From assembly GCF_031844685.1 (NCBI RefSeq), contig NZ_CP134605.1:3368001-3432000 (forward strand): a DNA stretch of 64,000 bases. The letters are read 5' to 3'. This document shows, one piece after another, positions 14,120 through 23,477 of the stretch. The notes under the pieces were generated by a model. It saw only the letters and a program-made list of their open reading frames with translations, ran no database searches and was not told the DNA's origin. The DNA is from Streptomyces sp. ITFR-21. Lineage in GTDB: Bacteria > Actinomycetota > Actinomycetes > Streptomycetales > Streptomycetaceae. The position numbers were made by a program, and so were the translations under genes. Position 1 is the stretch's first letter. Each line of letters opens with the position of its first letter.

Positions 14120-15613
14120 TCAGCCCTGTGCCGCCCACCATTCCCTGAGTGCGGCGACGGCCTCCTCCTCGCCCAGCGGACCGTTCTCCAGCCGCAGTTC
14201 CAGCAGGTACTGATAGGCCCGGCCGACCACCGGTCCGGGCGGGACCGCGAGGACCCGCATGATCTGGTTGCCGTCCAGGTCCGGGCGGATGGCGTCCAGC
14301 TCCTCGCGCTCCTGAAGCTCACCGATCCGCGTTTCGAGACCGTCGTACGTACGGGAGAGCGCGTCCGCCTTGCGCTTGTTGCGGGTCGTGCAGTCGGAGC
14401 GGGTCAGCTTGTGCAGTCGGTCCAGCTGCGGCCCGGCGTCCCGCACATACCGGCGCACGGCGGAGTCGGTCCACTCGCCGCTGCCGTAGCCGTGGAAGCG
14501 CAGATGCAGCCCGACCAGCCGGGAGACGTCCTTGATCAGGTCGTTGGGGTACTTCAGCTGGGTCATCCTGGCCTTGGTCATCTTGGCGCCCACCATCTCG
14601 TGATGGTGGAAGGAGACCCGGCCGTCCTGCTCGAAGCGCCGGGTCCGCGGCTTGCCGATGTCATGCAGGAGGGCGGCCAGCCGCAGCGTGAGGTCCGGGC
14701 CGTCCTCCTCCAGGTCGATGGCCTGCTCCAGCACGGTCAGCGAGTGCTCGTAGACGTCCTTGTGCCGGAAGTGCTCGTCCAGCTCCAGCCGCAGCGCCGG
14801 CAGCTCGGGCAGCACCCGGTCGGCGAGGCCGGTGTCCACCAGCAGCCGCAGGCCCTTGATGGGGTGGTCGGACAGCAGCAGCTTGTTCAGCTCGTCCCGG
14901 ATCCGCTCGGCCGACACGATGCCGATCCGGTCGGCCATCGCCGTCATCGCCGCGACCACCTCGGGGGCGACTTCGAAGTCCAGCTGGGCGGCGAACCTGG
15001 CGGCCCGCATCATCCGCAGCGGGTCGTCGGAGAAGGACGCCTCCGGGGTGCCGGGGGTGCGCAGCCGCCGGGCCGCCAGATCGTCCAGGCCGCCGTAGGG
15101 GTCGATGAAGTCGGTGCCGGGCAGCGCGACCGCCATCGCGTTCACCGTGAAGTCCCGGCGGACCAGGTCGTCCTCGATGGTGTCGCCGTAGGACACCTCC
15201 GGCTTGCGGGACGTCCGGTCGTAGGACTCGGAGCGGTACGTCGTCACCTCGATCTGGAAACTTCCGGGGGCGCCCGCAGCGCCGACGGCGCCTCCTGCGC
15301 TCTCAGCCTCGTCGGCGCTTTCGGTCCGCACGGCGGGGACGTCCTTGCGAGCGCCCACGGTGCCGAAGGCGATACCGACCTCCCACACCGCGTCCGCCCA
15401 CGGCCGCAGGATCTTCAGCACCTGCTCCGGCCGGGCGTCGGTGGTGAAGTCGAGATCGTGGCCGAGCCGGCCCAGCAGGGTGTCCCGGACCGAGCCGCCC
15501 ACAAGGGCGAGCTGGAATCCGGCGTCGCGGAAGCGCCGGCCGAGGTCCTCGGCGACGGGATCGACCCGGTGGCGAGTCCGCTGAGTCCGGGCGGCGTTGT
15601 TGGCATTCGGCAC
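14120..15613 (-). CDS. pcnA: CCA tRNA nucleotidyltransferase / poly(A) polymerase family protein
   Basis: 497 residues from the GTG at 15613 (MPNANNAARTQRT), the start used by homologues; the open frame upstream lacks conserved sequence. Residues about 25-50 contain LVGGSVRDTLLGRLGHDLDF, the class II nucleotidyltransferase G-G-x-R-D ... D-x-D motif binding NTP and Mg2+. RDFTVNAMA and RIMRAARF-like segments follow (RMMRAARFAAQLDF). A C-terminal HD domain (HDIGKPRTRRF ... HHHEMVG) gives phosphohydrolase-type residues, as in actinobacterial enzymes. It adds or repairs the tRNA 3' CCA or tails RNA. Convergent with the MFS gene and divergent from the DUF6049 gene. Confidence 0.92.
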   Translation of the reverse strand: MPNANNAARTQRTRHRVDPVAEDLGRRFRDAGFQLALVGGSVRDTLLGRLGHDLDFTTDARPEQVLKILRPWADAVWEVGIAFGTVGARKDVPAVRTESADEAESAGGAVGAAGAPGSFQIEVTTYRSESYDRTSRKPEVSYGDTIEDDLVRRDFTVNAMAVALPGTDFIDPYGGLDDLAARRLRTPGTPEASFSDDPLRMMRAARFAAQLDFEVAPEVVAAMTAMADRIGIVSAERIRDELNKLLLSDHPIKGLRLLVDTGLADRVLPELPALRLELDEHFRHKDVYEHSLTVLEQAIDLEEDGPDLTLRLAALLHDIGKPRTRRFEQDGRVSFHHHEMVGAKMTKARMTQLKYPNDLIKDVSRLVGLHLRFHGYGSGEWTDSAVRRYVRDAGPQLDRLHKLTRSDCTTRNKRKADALSRTYDGLETRIGELQEREELDAIRPDLDGNQIMRVLAVPPGPVVGRAYQYLLELRLENGPLGEEEAVAALREWWAAQG

Positions 15614-15778
15614 AACGGACAAGGGTACGGGTCCGCGCCGTCCTCCCGCGCCCGGGTTTGCCGTCCTGCCCGCAGACGGACTCCGCAGCACTTTGCCACA
15701 GCGCCGCTCGTTAACATGCCAGCACGCACATCCGATGGACGAGCGACGACCGGTGACGACGAGGGACGGGCGAAACGC

Positions 15779-18211
15779 GTGGGCGAGGCGGTACAGGCAC
15801 TCGGAAGAGCCCCGTCGAGCCTGCGGCGGCGTCTGCCGCGCTTCACCGCGCTCCTGGTCGGGGCCGCCCTCGTCACAGGGCCGCTGCAAGGCCTCCAGGC
15901 GACCGCCTCACAGGCGCAGACGCCCACCGGCTCCCACACCGCCACGGTGTCGCTGAACGCCCTCAGTCCGCGGGTACCGGCCGTCGACGGCGCGGTGACC
16001 GTCTCCGGCACGGTGGTGAACAACGGAAAGTCGAAGATCACCGACGCGTACGTCGGCGTCCGGATCGGCAGCGGAGGCCCGCTGGCCACCCGCAGCGCCA
16101 TGAAGGACGTCATCGACCGCGGTGGCTACGACGACGGTCTGGACGGCGAGGCCGACACCAGCGGCCACACCGCCGACGTACCGGACATCGGCCCCGGGCT
16201 GAGCGCCGCCTTCAGTCTCAAGGTCCCGGTCAGCGCCCTCGACCTCGGCGCCAGCGGCGTCTACCAGCTGTCCGTCACCCTCGACGGCCAGACCGCGGTG
16301 GAGCCCTGGACGCACGTGGTCGGCATCGCGCGCACCTTTCTGCCCTGGTATCAGGAGGGCGACGCCAAGCCGAGCCGGATCACCTACCTGTGGCCACTGA
16401 CCGACCGGCCGCACATCGCCGCCGAGGGCGACACCAACTCCCAGCAGAGCCCGATCTTCCTCGACGACGACCTGGCCAAGGAACTCGCACCCGGCGGCCG
16501 GCTCCAGGTGATGGTGGACCTGGCCAAGGACCTTCCGGTGACCTGGGTCGTGGACCCGGACCTGCTGGCCTCCGTCGAGGCGATGACGAAGCCGTACCGG
16601 GTGGCGATCTCCCCCGACGACGTGACCCGGACCGCCCCGGGCACCGGTTCCGCCGACGCCAGGACCTGGCTCAACGCGCTGCGGACCGCGGTCGCCGGCG
16701 CCCCGGTGATCTCCCTGCCGTTCGGCGACACCGACATCGCCTCGCTGGCCCACCACGACGGTTCGACGGGCGGCGCCGGCCGCGCCAAGGCCGCGACCGG
16801 TGCCGGGCAGCTCCTCAAGTCCGCGGTCGGTCTCGGCCAGGTCGCCACCGACACGATCCTCGGGGTGAAGGCCACCACGGACGTGGCCTGGCCGGTGAAC
16901 GGCGCACTCGACCCGTCCATCGTGTCGACGGCCCGGTCCGGCGGGGCACGCCGGATCATCGCCCGCAGCGACACCTTCGGCGACGGCTCCACCGACTACA
17001 CCCCGACCGCGCCGAGGCCGATCGGCGGCGGCACCACCGCCATGGTCGCCGACGCCCCGCTGTCCACCGCCTTCAACGGCGACATGGCGTACGCCAGGAG
17101 CTACCAGGCCGCGGTGCAGAACTTCGTCGCCCAGACCCTGCTCATCACCATGCAGGCGCCGAACAGGCAGCGGAGCGTGCTGGTGGCCCCGCAGCGGGTG
17201 CCGTCGGTCTCGCAGGCCCAGGCGATGGCCGAGGCCATCGGTGAGATCGACAACAGCTCCTGGGCCGAGACGCAGTCCTTCGACGACGCCGCCAAGTCCG
17301 CGACGGACCCCGCCGCCGGCCGCCGGGTGCCCTCCGCCACCGCCTATCCGAAGGTGCTGAGCAGGAAGGAGATGTCCGCGGCGGACTTCGCCGAACTCCG
17401 CGGGACGCAGCGGTCCCTCAACGAGTTCGTGGACATCCTCACCATCAAGGACCGGGTGACCGTGCCTTTCCACAACGCGATGCTGCGAGCCGTCTCCACC
17501 GGCTGGCGGCCCCGCTCGCAGGGCGCGGGACAGCCCGGCGACATCACGGATCCGGAGGACTTCCGCAGGTCGATCCGCGCCTACCTCGACGACCTGATCG
17601 GTGCGGTGCACATCCTGCACAAAACACCGCTGACCCTGTCCGGGCGCAGCGGCACCATTCCGGTGACCGTGAAGAACGACCTCGGCCAGCCGATCAGCGG
17701 ACTCACGCTGCGGCTGGCCTCGACCTCCGACATCCGGCTGGAGATCAAGACCCCGCTGCAGCCCATCGCCATCGACGGCGGCCACAGCCGTACCCTGAAG
17801 TTCGAGACCAGCGCCAGCGCCAACGGCAAGGTCGAGATCACCGCCCAGCTCTACACGCAGGACGGCGCCCAGTACCCACCGGATGCCACGAAGACCGACC
17901 GGGTGCAGTTCAATGTCAAGATCACCAAGGTCACCGATCTGGTGATGCTCATCATCGCCGGCGGACTTCTCCTGCTGGTGCTGGCGGGGGTGCGGATCTA
18001 CCGTCAACGTAAGCGGCAGGCGCGCTCCGACGGCGCCGGCGGCGGTGACGGCGGTTCCGAGGGCGAGGACGGCGGCGGCGGAAGCAGCGGGGACGACGGA
18101 GGCGACGGCCGGGCGGACGACGCCGGGCCCGGGCAGCCGGGTGACCCTGCGGCTGACACCGCACGGCGAAGTCCCGAGCCGTCCCCGGCAGGTGAGAAGG
18201 TGGACGGATAG
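15779..18211 (+). CDS. Membrane-anchored extracytoplasmic protein, DUF6049 family
   Basis: 810 residues from the GTG at 15779, preceded by GAGGGACGGG; an ATG at 15716 is an alternative giving 21 more residues. The N-terminus is a signal peptide (FTALLVGAALVTGPLQGLQA), followed by a large extracytoplasmic region with Ig-like parts near both ends (SPRVPAVDGAVTVSGTVVN; GRSGTIPVTVKNDLGQPISG). A single helix near the C-terminus (LVMLIIAGGLLLLVLAGVRI) and a glycine/aspartate-rich cytosolic tail follow. It lies 26 bp upstream of murJ, matching S. coelicolor SCO3895-SCO3894. A role beside the lipid II flippase in the envelope is inferred from this conserved linkage only. Confidence 0.85.
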   Translation: MGEAVQALGRAPSSLRRRLPRFTALLVGAALVTGPLQGLQATASQAQTPTGSHTATVSLNALSPRVPAVDGAVTVSGTVVNNGKSKITDAYVGVRIGSGGPLATRSAMKDVIDRGGYDDGLDGEADTSGHTADVPDIGPGLSAAFSLKVPVSALDLGASGVYQLSVTLDGQTAVEPWTHVVGIARTFLPWYQEGDAKPSRITYLWPLTDRPHIAAEGDTNSQQSPIFLDDDLAKELAPGGRLQVMVDLAKDLPVTWVVDPDLLASVEAMTKPYRVAISPDDVTRTAPGTGSADARTWLNALRTAVAGAPVISLPFGDTDIASLAHHDGSTGGAGRAKAATGAGQLLKSAVGLGQVATDTILGVKATTDVAWPVNGALDPSIVSTARSGGARRIIARSDTFGDGSTDYTPTAPRPIGGGTTAMVADAPLSTAFNGDMAYARSYQAAVQNFVAQTLLITMQAPNRQRSVLVAPQRVPSVSQAQAMAEAIGEIDNSSWAETQSFDDAAKSATDPAAGRRVPSATAYPKVLSRKEMSAADFAELRGTQRSLNEFVDILTIKDRVTVPFHNAMLRAVSTGWRPRSQGAGQPGDITDPEDFRRSIRAYLDDLIGAVHILHKTPLTLSGRSGTIPVTVKNDLGQPISGLTLRLASTSDIRLEIKTPLQPIAIDGGHSRTLKFETSASANGKVEITAQLYTQDGAQYPPDATKTDRVQFNVKITKVTDLVMLIIAGGLLLLVLAGVRIYRQRKRQARSDGAGGGDGGSEGEDGGGGSSGDDGGDGRADDAGPGQPGDPAADTARRSPEPSPAGEKVDG

Positions 18212-18237
18212 CCGGCGGACAATAAGGTGGGGCACTG

Positions 18238-20697
18238 ATGAACGCGCCGTATGACGGTGATCGCGACTCTGCGGGCCAGATGCCTCCCCAGCCCGAGCAG
18301 CGTCCCACGCCACCTGACCCGTATCTGCAGAACACCTACGCCTACGACCCCTACGAACAGCAGGGGCCGATGGCCCAGGATCCGGTGGACGAGGCACTCT
18401 ACGACCGGGCAGCCCACCCCCCGCCGCCGCTCCCGCCGGACGGCGGCCGGCACTGGCAACAGTTCGGCCAGCCGCAGCCGCCCTACGGGGACGGCGCGTC
18501 CAGCCAGTACGGAGGGGTGGACGGCCTCGTCGGCGGGTCCGGTCCCGAGCAGCAGCCGTACGACCCCTACGCGCACCTCTTCCGCGACCAGGGCGCCGGG
18601 GCCGCCGCCGAGCCGTCCCACGATCCGGCACACCAGCCGGACCCCCGGCAGAACTACGCCCAGCCGCCCCAGCAGCAGGCGCCGCAGGCTCCCCAGCAGC
18701 AGGGCGGCTATCCGCAGCAGCAGTATCCGCAGCAGGGCTACCAGCAGCAGCCGTACGGCTATCAGCAGGCGTACCCGCAGGTGCCCGCGGACAACACCGG
18801 GACCGGCTACTCCGAGCCGACGTACGAGGAGCCCGCCTACGGGCAGGCCGCCTACCAGACCGGCCAGTACGCGGCGTACGCCGAGCCGCAGTACGGTGAC
18901 ACCCAGTACGGCCTGCAGGGATACGGCCACCAAGGCTACGTCGATCCGCGGTACGGCTACCCGTACCAGCAGCCCCAGGGGCAGCCGGTACCCGTGGCCC
19001 CCGGGGTGCCGGGGGAGGTGCCGCCGGACGCGACCGCGCCGGTGCCGGCGGCCCCGGCGGCCGGCGGCGGCAGCGTCCTGAAGTCCAGCGCGCTGATGGC
19101 CGCCGGCACCCTGGTCTCGCGTGTCACTGGCTTCGTCCGCACCCTGGTGATCGCCGCCGCGATCGGCGTCGCCACCCTCGGCGACTCCTACGCGGTGGCC
19201 AACACGCTGCCGACGATGATCTACATCCTCACCATCGGGGGCGGTCTCAACTCGGTCTTCGTCCCGCAACTCGTCCGTGCCATGAAGGACGACGACGACG
19301 GCGGCGCCGCGTACGCCAACCGGCTGCTGACCGTCGTGATGGTGCTGCTGGGCGGCATCGTGGCGGTCACCGTCCTCGGGGCGCCGGTGCTGGTCCGGCT
19401 GATGTCCGCGAAGATCGCCGACAACCCCGACACCTACAGCGTGGCGATCACCTTCGCCCGCTACTGCCTGCCGACCATCTTCTTCATGGGCGTCCATGTC
19501 GTGATGGGCCAGGTGCTCAACGCCCGCGGGCGGTTCGGCGCGATGATGTGGACCCCGGTCCTCAACAACATCGTGGTGATCTTCACCTTCCTGATGTTCA
19601 TCTGGGTGTACGGCTCCTACAGCACCACGCGGATGGACGCCACGACGATCACCCCCGAGGGCGCCCGGCTGCTGGGCCTCGGCACGCTGCTCGGCCTGGT
19701 CGTGCAGTCACTGGCGATGCTGCCCTACCTGCGCGACGCCGGTTTCAAGTTCCGGCCCCGGTTCGACTGGCGGGGCCACGGCCTGGGCAAGGCCGCCAAG
19801 CTCGCCAAGTGGACGTTCTTCTTCGTCCTGGCCAACCAGGCCGGCCTGATCGCGGTCACCCAGCTCGCCACCTGGGCGGGCTCCAACGCCGACAAGGACG
19901 GCTACCAGGGCACCGGCATCACCGCGTACAACAACGCGCTGCTGATCTGGCAGATGCCGCAGGCCATCATCACCGTGTCGGTGATGGCGGCCGTGCTGCC
20001 GCGGATCTCCCGGGCCGCCGCCGACGGCGACGTCACCGCGGTCCGCGACGACATCTCCTACGGCCTGCGCACCTCGGCGGTGGCCATGGTGCCCGCCGGC
20101 TTCGCCTTCCTCGCCCTCGGCGTGCCGATGTGCGGCCTGCTCTACGCCAGCACCGGCGCCGAATCCGCGCAGAACATCGGCTTCATCCTGATGGCCTTCG
20201 GGGTCGGCCTGATCCCCTTCTCCGTGCAGTACGTGATCCTGCGCGGCTTCTACGCCTTCGAGGACACCCGCACCCCCTTCTACAACACGGTGATCGTGGC
20301 CGCGGTCAACGCGGCGGCCTCCGGTATCTGCTTCCTGGTGCTGCCCGCCCGCTGGGCCGTGGTCGGCATGGGCTTCGCCTACGGACTCGCGTACGCGGTC
20401 GGCGTCGGGGTAGCCGCCAGGCGACTGCGGGGGCGGCTGAACGGCGATCTGGACGGCCGCCGGGTGGTCCGCACCTACGCCCGGCTGGTCGGCGCCTGCA
20501 TTCCGGCCGCCGGCATCGCCGGGCTCGCCGTCTACGCCGTCATGGGCGCGCTCGGCAGCGGCGCGGTCGGCTCGCTGGCCGCTCTGGTGGTGGGCGGTGT
20601 CCTGCTGCTCGGCTTGTTCGTCGTCGCCGCCAAGCGGATGAGGATCGAAGAGATGACCGCGATGATCGGTATGGTGCGGGGCCGGCTCGGGCGCTGA
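18238..20697 (+). CDS. murJ: Lipid II flippase MurJ (MviN) with long Q/P/Y-rich N-terminal extension
   Basis: 819 residues. The first 280 are disordered and rich in Gln, Pro, Tyr and Gly (repeats around QQQYPQQGYQQQ). The MOP-family core starts at about 281 (VLKSSALMAAGTLVSRVTGF) and supplies 14 predicted membrane helices; conserved MurJ features include SRVTGFVRT and the charged cavity residues after it. It translocates lipid II across the membrane for peptidoglycan synthesis. In mycobacteria the MurJ homologue is fused to a pseudokinase; here the corresponding module is the next gene. The core is of normal length and no truncation is seen. Confidence 0.95.
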   Translation: MNAPYDGDRDSAGQMPPQPEQRPTPPDPYLQNTYAYDPYEQQGPMAQDPVDEALYDRAAHPPPPLPPDGGRHWQQFGQPQPPYGDGASSQYGGVDGLVGGSGPEQQPYDPYAHLFRDQGAGAAAEPSHDPAHQPDPRQNYAQPPQQQAPQAPQQQGGYPQQQYPQQGYQQQPYGYQQAYPQVPADNTGTGYSEPTYEEPAYGQAAYQTGQYAAYAEPQYGDTQYGLQGYGHQGYVDPRYGYPYQQPQGQPVPVAPGVPGEVPPDATAPVPAAPAAGGGSVLKSSALMAAGTLVSRVTGFVRTLVIAAAIGVATLGDSYAVANTLPTMIYILTIGGGLNSVFVPQLVRAMKDDDDGGAAYANRLLTVVMVLLGGIVAVTVLGAPVLVRLMSAKIADNPDTYSVAITFARYCLPTIFFMGVHVVMGQVLNARGRFGAMMWTPVLNNIVVIFTFLMFIWVYGSYSTTRMDATTITPEGARLLGLGTLLGLVVQSLAMLPYLRDAGFKFRPRFDWRGHGLGKAAKLAKWTFFFVLANQAGLIAVTQLATWAGSNADKDGYQGTGITAYNNALLIWQMPQAIITVSVMAAVLPRISRAAADGDVTAVRDDISYGLRTSAVAMVPAGFAFLALGVPMCGLLYASTGAESAQNIGFILMAFGVGLIPFSVQYVILRGFYAFEDTRTPFYNTVIVAAVNAAASGICFLVLPARWAVVGMGFAYGLAYAVGVGVAARRLRGRLNGDLDGRRVVRTYARLVGACIPAAGIAGLAVYAVMGALGSGAVGSLAALVVGGVLLLGLFVVAAKRMRIEEMTAMIGMVRGRLGR

Positions 20698-20836
20698 TCC
20701 GGTGGCGCGCCATCCGGGGCGCACGGGCGCGCAACCATCGCGGCCCGCCGTGTGTCGTGCATAGCGGCGGAGTGTGGGCACAATTGTCATCGGCTGGACG
20801 TGAGATCGCGCAATGGATGGGGAGGCAGGAACGACG

Positions 20837-22777
20837 GTGGCGGATCGGAGCACGGCCGCCGTCGGAGTGGCCAATGAGGGCGGCGAGACGCAGCCCGCCG
20901 CGCAACTGAGCGGCGCCACATCCGGCGGAACGACGACGGACGACCAGACCGGCAGCAGACCTGACGCCGGCGCGGCCGAGGCCGCGCCGGAGGAGCAGTC
21001 GACCACCATCGCGCTGACCACCGCGCCGAGGAACAACGCGCAGAAGGCCACCAGAAAGTTGAGCCCGGCGTCCCCCGGGACCCCGCCCACCGACACCGCA
21101 CCGGCCGGGACGTCCACCAACCGGGACGAGGACACCGGCGCCCCGGGAGCCAGTCCCGAGGCGGACACCGACGTCCTCGTCGAGGACCTCGACGAGGACG
21201 TCGACGGCGCCGCCGAGGTGGCGGAGAACGGCGCTGGGGCCAAGACCCCGGCTGTCGCCCCCCGTGCCGTACCGCCCGAACTGCACAGCGGTCACAAGCT
21301 GGCCCGCCGCTACCAGCTGGCGGAGTGCGTCACCCGGGTCGACGGCTTCAGCAGCTGGCGCGCGGTCGACGAGAAGCTGCGCCGCGCGGTCGGCATCCAC
21401 ATCCTGCCGGCCGGCCACCACCGCTCCCGCCAGGTACTGGCCGCGGCCCGCGCCGCCGCCCTGCTCGGCGACGCCCGCTTCGTCCAGGTGCTCGACGCCG
21501 TCGAGGAGGACGATCTGGTGTACGTCATCCACGAGTGGCTGCCGGACGCGACCTCGCTGGCCGATCTGCTGGCAGCGGGTCCGCTGGAGCCGCACGAGGC
21601 GTACCAGATGGTCAGCCAGGTCTCCCAGGGCATGGCCGCCGCTCACCGTGAGGGCCTGGCCCATCTGCGGCTCGACCCGGGCGCGGTACTGCGTACCGTC
21701 TCCGGGCAGTACCGCATCCGCGGCCTGGCCGTCGCGGCCGCGCTGCGGGGTCTCAGCTCCGAGCATCCGCAGCGCCAGGACACCGAGGCGATGGGCGCGC
21801 TCCTCTACGCGTCCCTGACCCAGCGCTGGCCGTACGAGGAGGACGCGCACGGTCTCGCCGGGCTCCCCAAGGGCGTGGGGCTGGTCGCTCCCGACCAGGT
21901 ACGGGCGGGCATTCACCGGGGCCTGTCCGAGATCGCCATGCGTGCCCTGGTGAACGACGGCGCGACGGCCTCCCGCGAGGAGTCGCCCTGCACCACCCCC
22001 GAGGAGCTGGCCCAGGCGGTCGCGGGTGTGCCGCGCATCCGACCGCCCGAGCACGGTGCGCCGGCCTACCAGCCGCCCCTCTTCCAGCAGCCTCCGCCGC
22101 CGCCCGGCGGCGGAGGCCATGCACCGCTGATCAATTCCGCATCCCCGCCGCCCACCCTGCCCGGCCGCACCGGGCAGGCCCTCAAGTGGGCCGTGGCCGC
22201 ACTGCTGATCGTGGCGATCGGGCTGGGCAGCTGGCAGCTCGCCGACGCCCTCCAGTCCCGCGAGAACCAGTCCGGGGCCACTCCGCCCTCCGGCCAGCAG
22301 GCGGGCCAGCAGTCGGCGCGGCCTGCTGCCGAGCGGCTCGGTATCGTCGGCGCCAAGGACTTCGACCCGCTGGGCGACGGCACCGAGACCCACGCGGACG
22401 TCGGCAAGGTCTTCGACCGGAACACGGCGACGTACTGGCAGACCAGCTGGTACACCCGGGCCGACTTCGGCGGTCTCAAGTCGGGCGTCGGGGTGATCGT
22501 GGACCTGGGCAAGGCCCACAGCGTCAGCAGTGTGAGTATCGACTTCATAGGGCAGGACACCTCCGTCGAGCTGATGGCCGCCTCCGCGGGCGCCACCACG
22601 ACGCCCACCCAACTCGACGGATTCACCAAGGTCGCGGCCGGAGACGGCACCAAGCTGGTCCTGAAGCCCCGAACCCAGGTGACTTCCCGCTATCTGCTCG
22701 TGTGGCTGACGAAGCTGCCACTGACCGAAGACGGCAGGTACCGGGGCAAGATCGCCGAGATCAGCGTCACGGGCTGA
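20837..22777 (+). CDS. Membrane-anchored kinase-like protein (probable pseudokinase) with discoidin-like C-terminus
   Basis: 646 residues. The GTG at 20837 has GGAGGCAGGA upstream. An acidic disordered N-terminus (1-140) precedes a kinase-like fold from ELHSGHKLARRYQLAECVTR to about 410. The catalytic loop reads HREGLAHLRLDPGAV instead of HRDxKPxN and no DFG is visible, so phosphotransfer is unlikely. A membrane helix lies at about 448-467 (LKWAVAALLIVAIGLGSWQL). An extracytoplasmic domain (about 510-646: FDRNTATYWQTSWY ... YLLVWLTKLP) resembles F5/8-type carbohydrate-binding modules. By analogy with mycobacterial MviN pseudokinase it may regulate MurJ after phosphorylation by PknB. Confidence 0.88.
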   Translation: MADRSTAAVGVANEGGETQPAAQLSGATSGGTTTDDQTGSRPDAGAAEAAPEEQSTTIALTTAPRNNAQKATRKLSPASPGTPPTDTAPAGTSTNRDEDTGAPGASPEADTDVLVEDLDEDVDGAAEVAENGAGAKTPAVAPRAVPPELHSGHKLARRYQLAECVTRVDGFSSWRAVDEKLRRAVGIHILPAGHHRSRQVLAAARAAALLGDARFVQVLDAVEEDDLVYVIHEWLPDATSLADLLAAGPLEPHEAYQMVSQVSQGMAAAHREGLAHLRLDPGAVLRTVSGQYRIRGLAVAAALRGLSSEHPQRQDTEAMGALLYASLTQRWPYEEDAHGLAGLPKGVGLVAPDQVRAGIHRGLSEIAMRALVNDGATASREESPCTTPEELAQAVAGVPRIRPPEHGAPAYQPPLFQQPPPPPGGGGHAPLINSASPPPTLPGRTGQALKWAVAALLIVAIGLGSWQLADALQSRENQSGATPPSGQQAGQQSARPAAERLGIVGAKDFDPLGDGTETHADVGKVFDRNTATYWQTSWYTRADFGGLKSGVGVIVDLGKAHSVSSVSIDFIGQDTSVELMAASAGATTTPTQLDGFTKVAAGDGTKLVLKPRTQVTSRYLLVWLTKLPLTEDGRYRGKIAEISVTG

Positions 22778-22805
22778 GCGCACGGCGGACGGGGGGAGTC
22801 TGGTC

Positions 22806-23477
22806 GTGACGGAAAGCCCGTTCAGCGATGCCGACGACGCGGAACTGCTCGCCCGCCACGTGGCGGGCGAGCCCGACGCCTTCGGTGAGCTGGTGCGCCG
22901 TCACCGCGACCGGTTGTGGGCGGTGGCGCTGCGCACCCTGGGGGATCGGGAGGAAGCCGCCGACGCCGTCCAGGACGCCCTGGTGTCGGCTTTCCGGGCC
23001 GCCCACACCTTCCGCGGCCAGTCGGCGGTCACCACCTGGCTGCACCGCATCACGGTGAACGCGTGCCTGGACCGGTTGCGCCGGGCCGCCACCCGGCGCA
23101 CCGCTCCGGTCGCCGACGAGGAGAACTTCGAGACCCTGATGGAGCCGCACGAGTCCGCCGAGGCTCCGGCCGAACGCGGCGAGCTCCACCGGGAACTCCT
23201 GGCGGCCCTGGCCACCCTGCCCGCAGAACAGCGTGCCGCCCTCGTCCTGGTGGACATGCAGGGCTACCCGGTCTCCGAGGCCGCCGAGATCCTCCAGGTG
23301 CCGGTCGGCACCGTGAAAAGCAGATGCGCCCGTGGGCGGGCCAGACTGCTGCCGCTCCTCACCCACCTGCGCTCCGGCGGCTTGGACAGCGCCATCGACG
23401 GCAGGGGAAGGAACCGGACGGAGGGGACATCCGTCACAGAGACGGGAACGGAACAGGGCGGAGGTGGCCACCGATGA
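22806..23477 (+). CDS. sigM: ECF RNA polymerase sigma factor SigM
   Basis: 223 residues, GTG at 22806. Region 2 spans about 18-85 (FGELVRRHRDRLWAVALRTL ... DAVQDALVSAFRAAHTFRG) and region 4 about 125-180 (LPAEQRAALVLVDMQGYPVS, then EAAEILQVPVGTVKSRCARGRARL). The stop overlaps the ATG of the zinc-type anti-sigma gene (ATGA), indicating coupled synthesis. The order murJ-pseudokinase-sigM-anti-sigma-trxB-trxA matches mycobacteria (Rv3910-Rv3914), supporting the SigM name. It would direct an envelope or oxidative-stress regulon; the target promoters are not deducible here. Confidence 0.9.
   Translation: MTESPFSDADDAELLARHVAGEPDAFGELVRRHRDRLWAVALRTLGDREEAADAVQDALVSAFRAAHTFRGQSAVTTWLHRITVNACLDRLRRAATRRTAPVADEENFETLMEPHESAEAPAERGELHRELLAALATLPAEQRAALVLVDMQGYPVSEAAEILQVPVGTVKSRCARGRARLLPLLTHLRSGGLDSAIDGRGRNRTEGTSVTETGTEQGGGGHR

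Noticed and set aside
15908..18631. A 907-codon minus-strand frame opposite the DUF6049 gene
   Set aside because: It is a high-GC shadow frame: the encoded sequence is Gly/Arg/His-rich with no family signature, while the plus strand carries a clear signal peptide and membrane protein.
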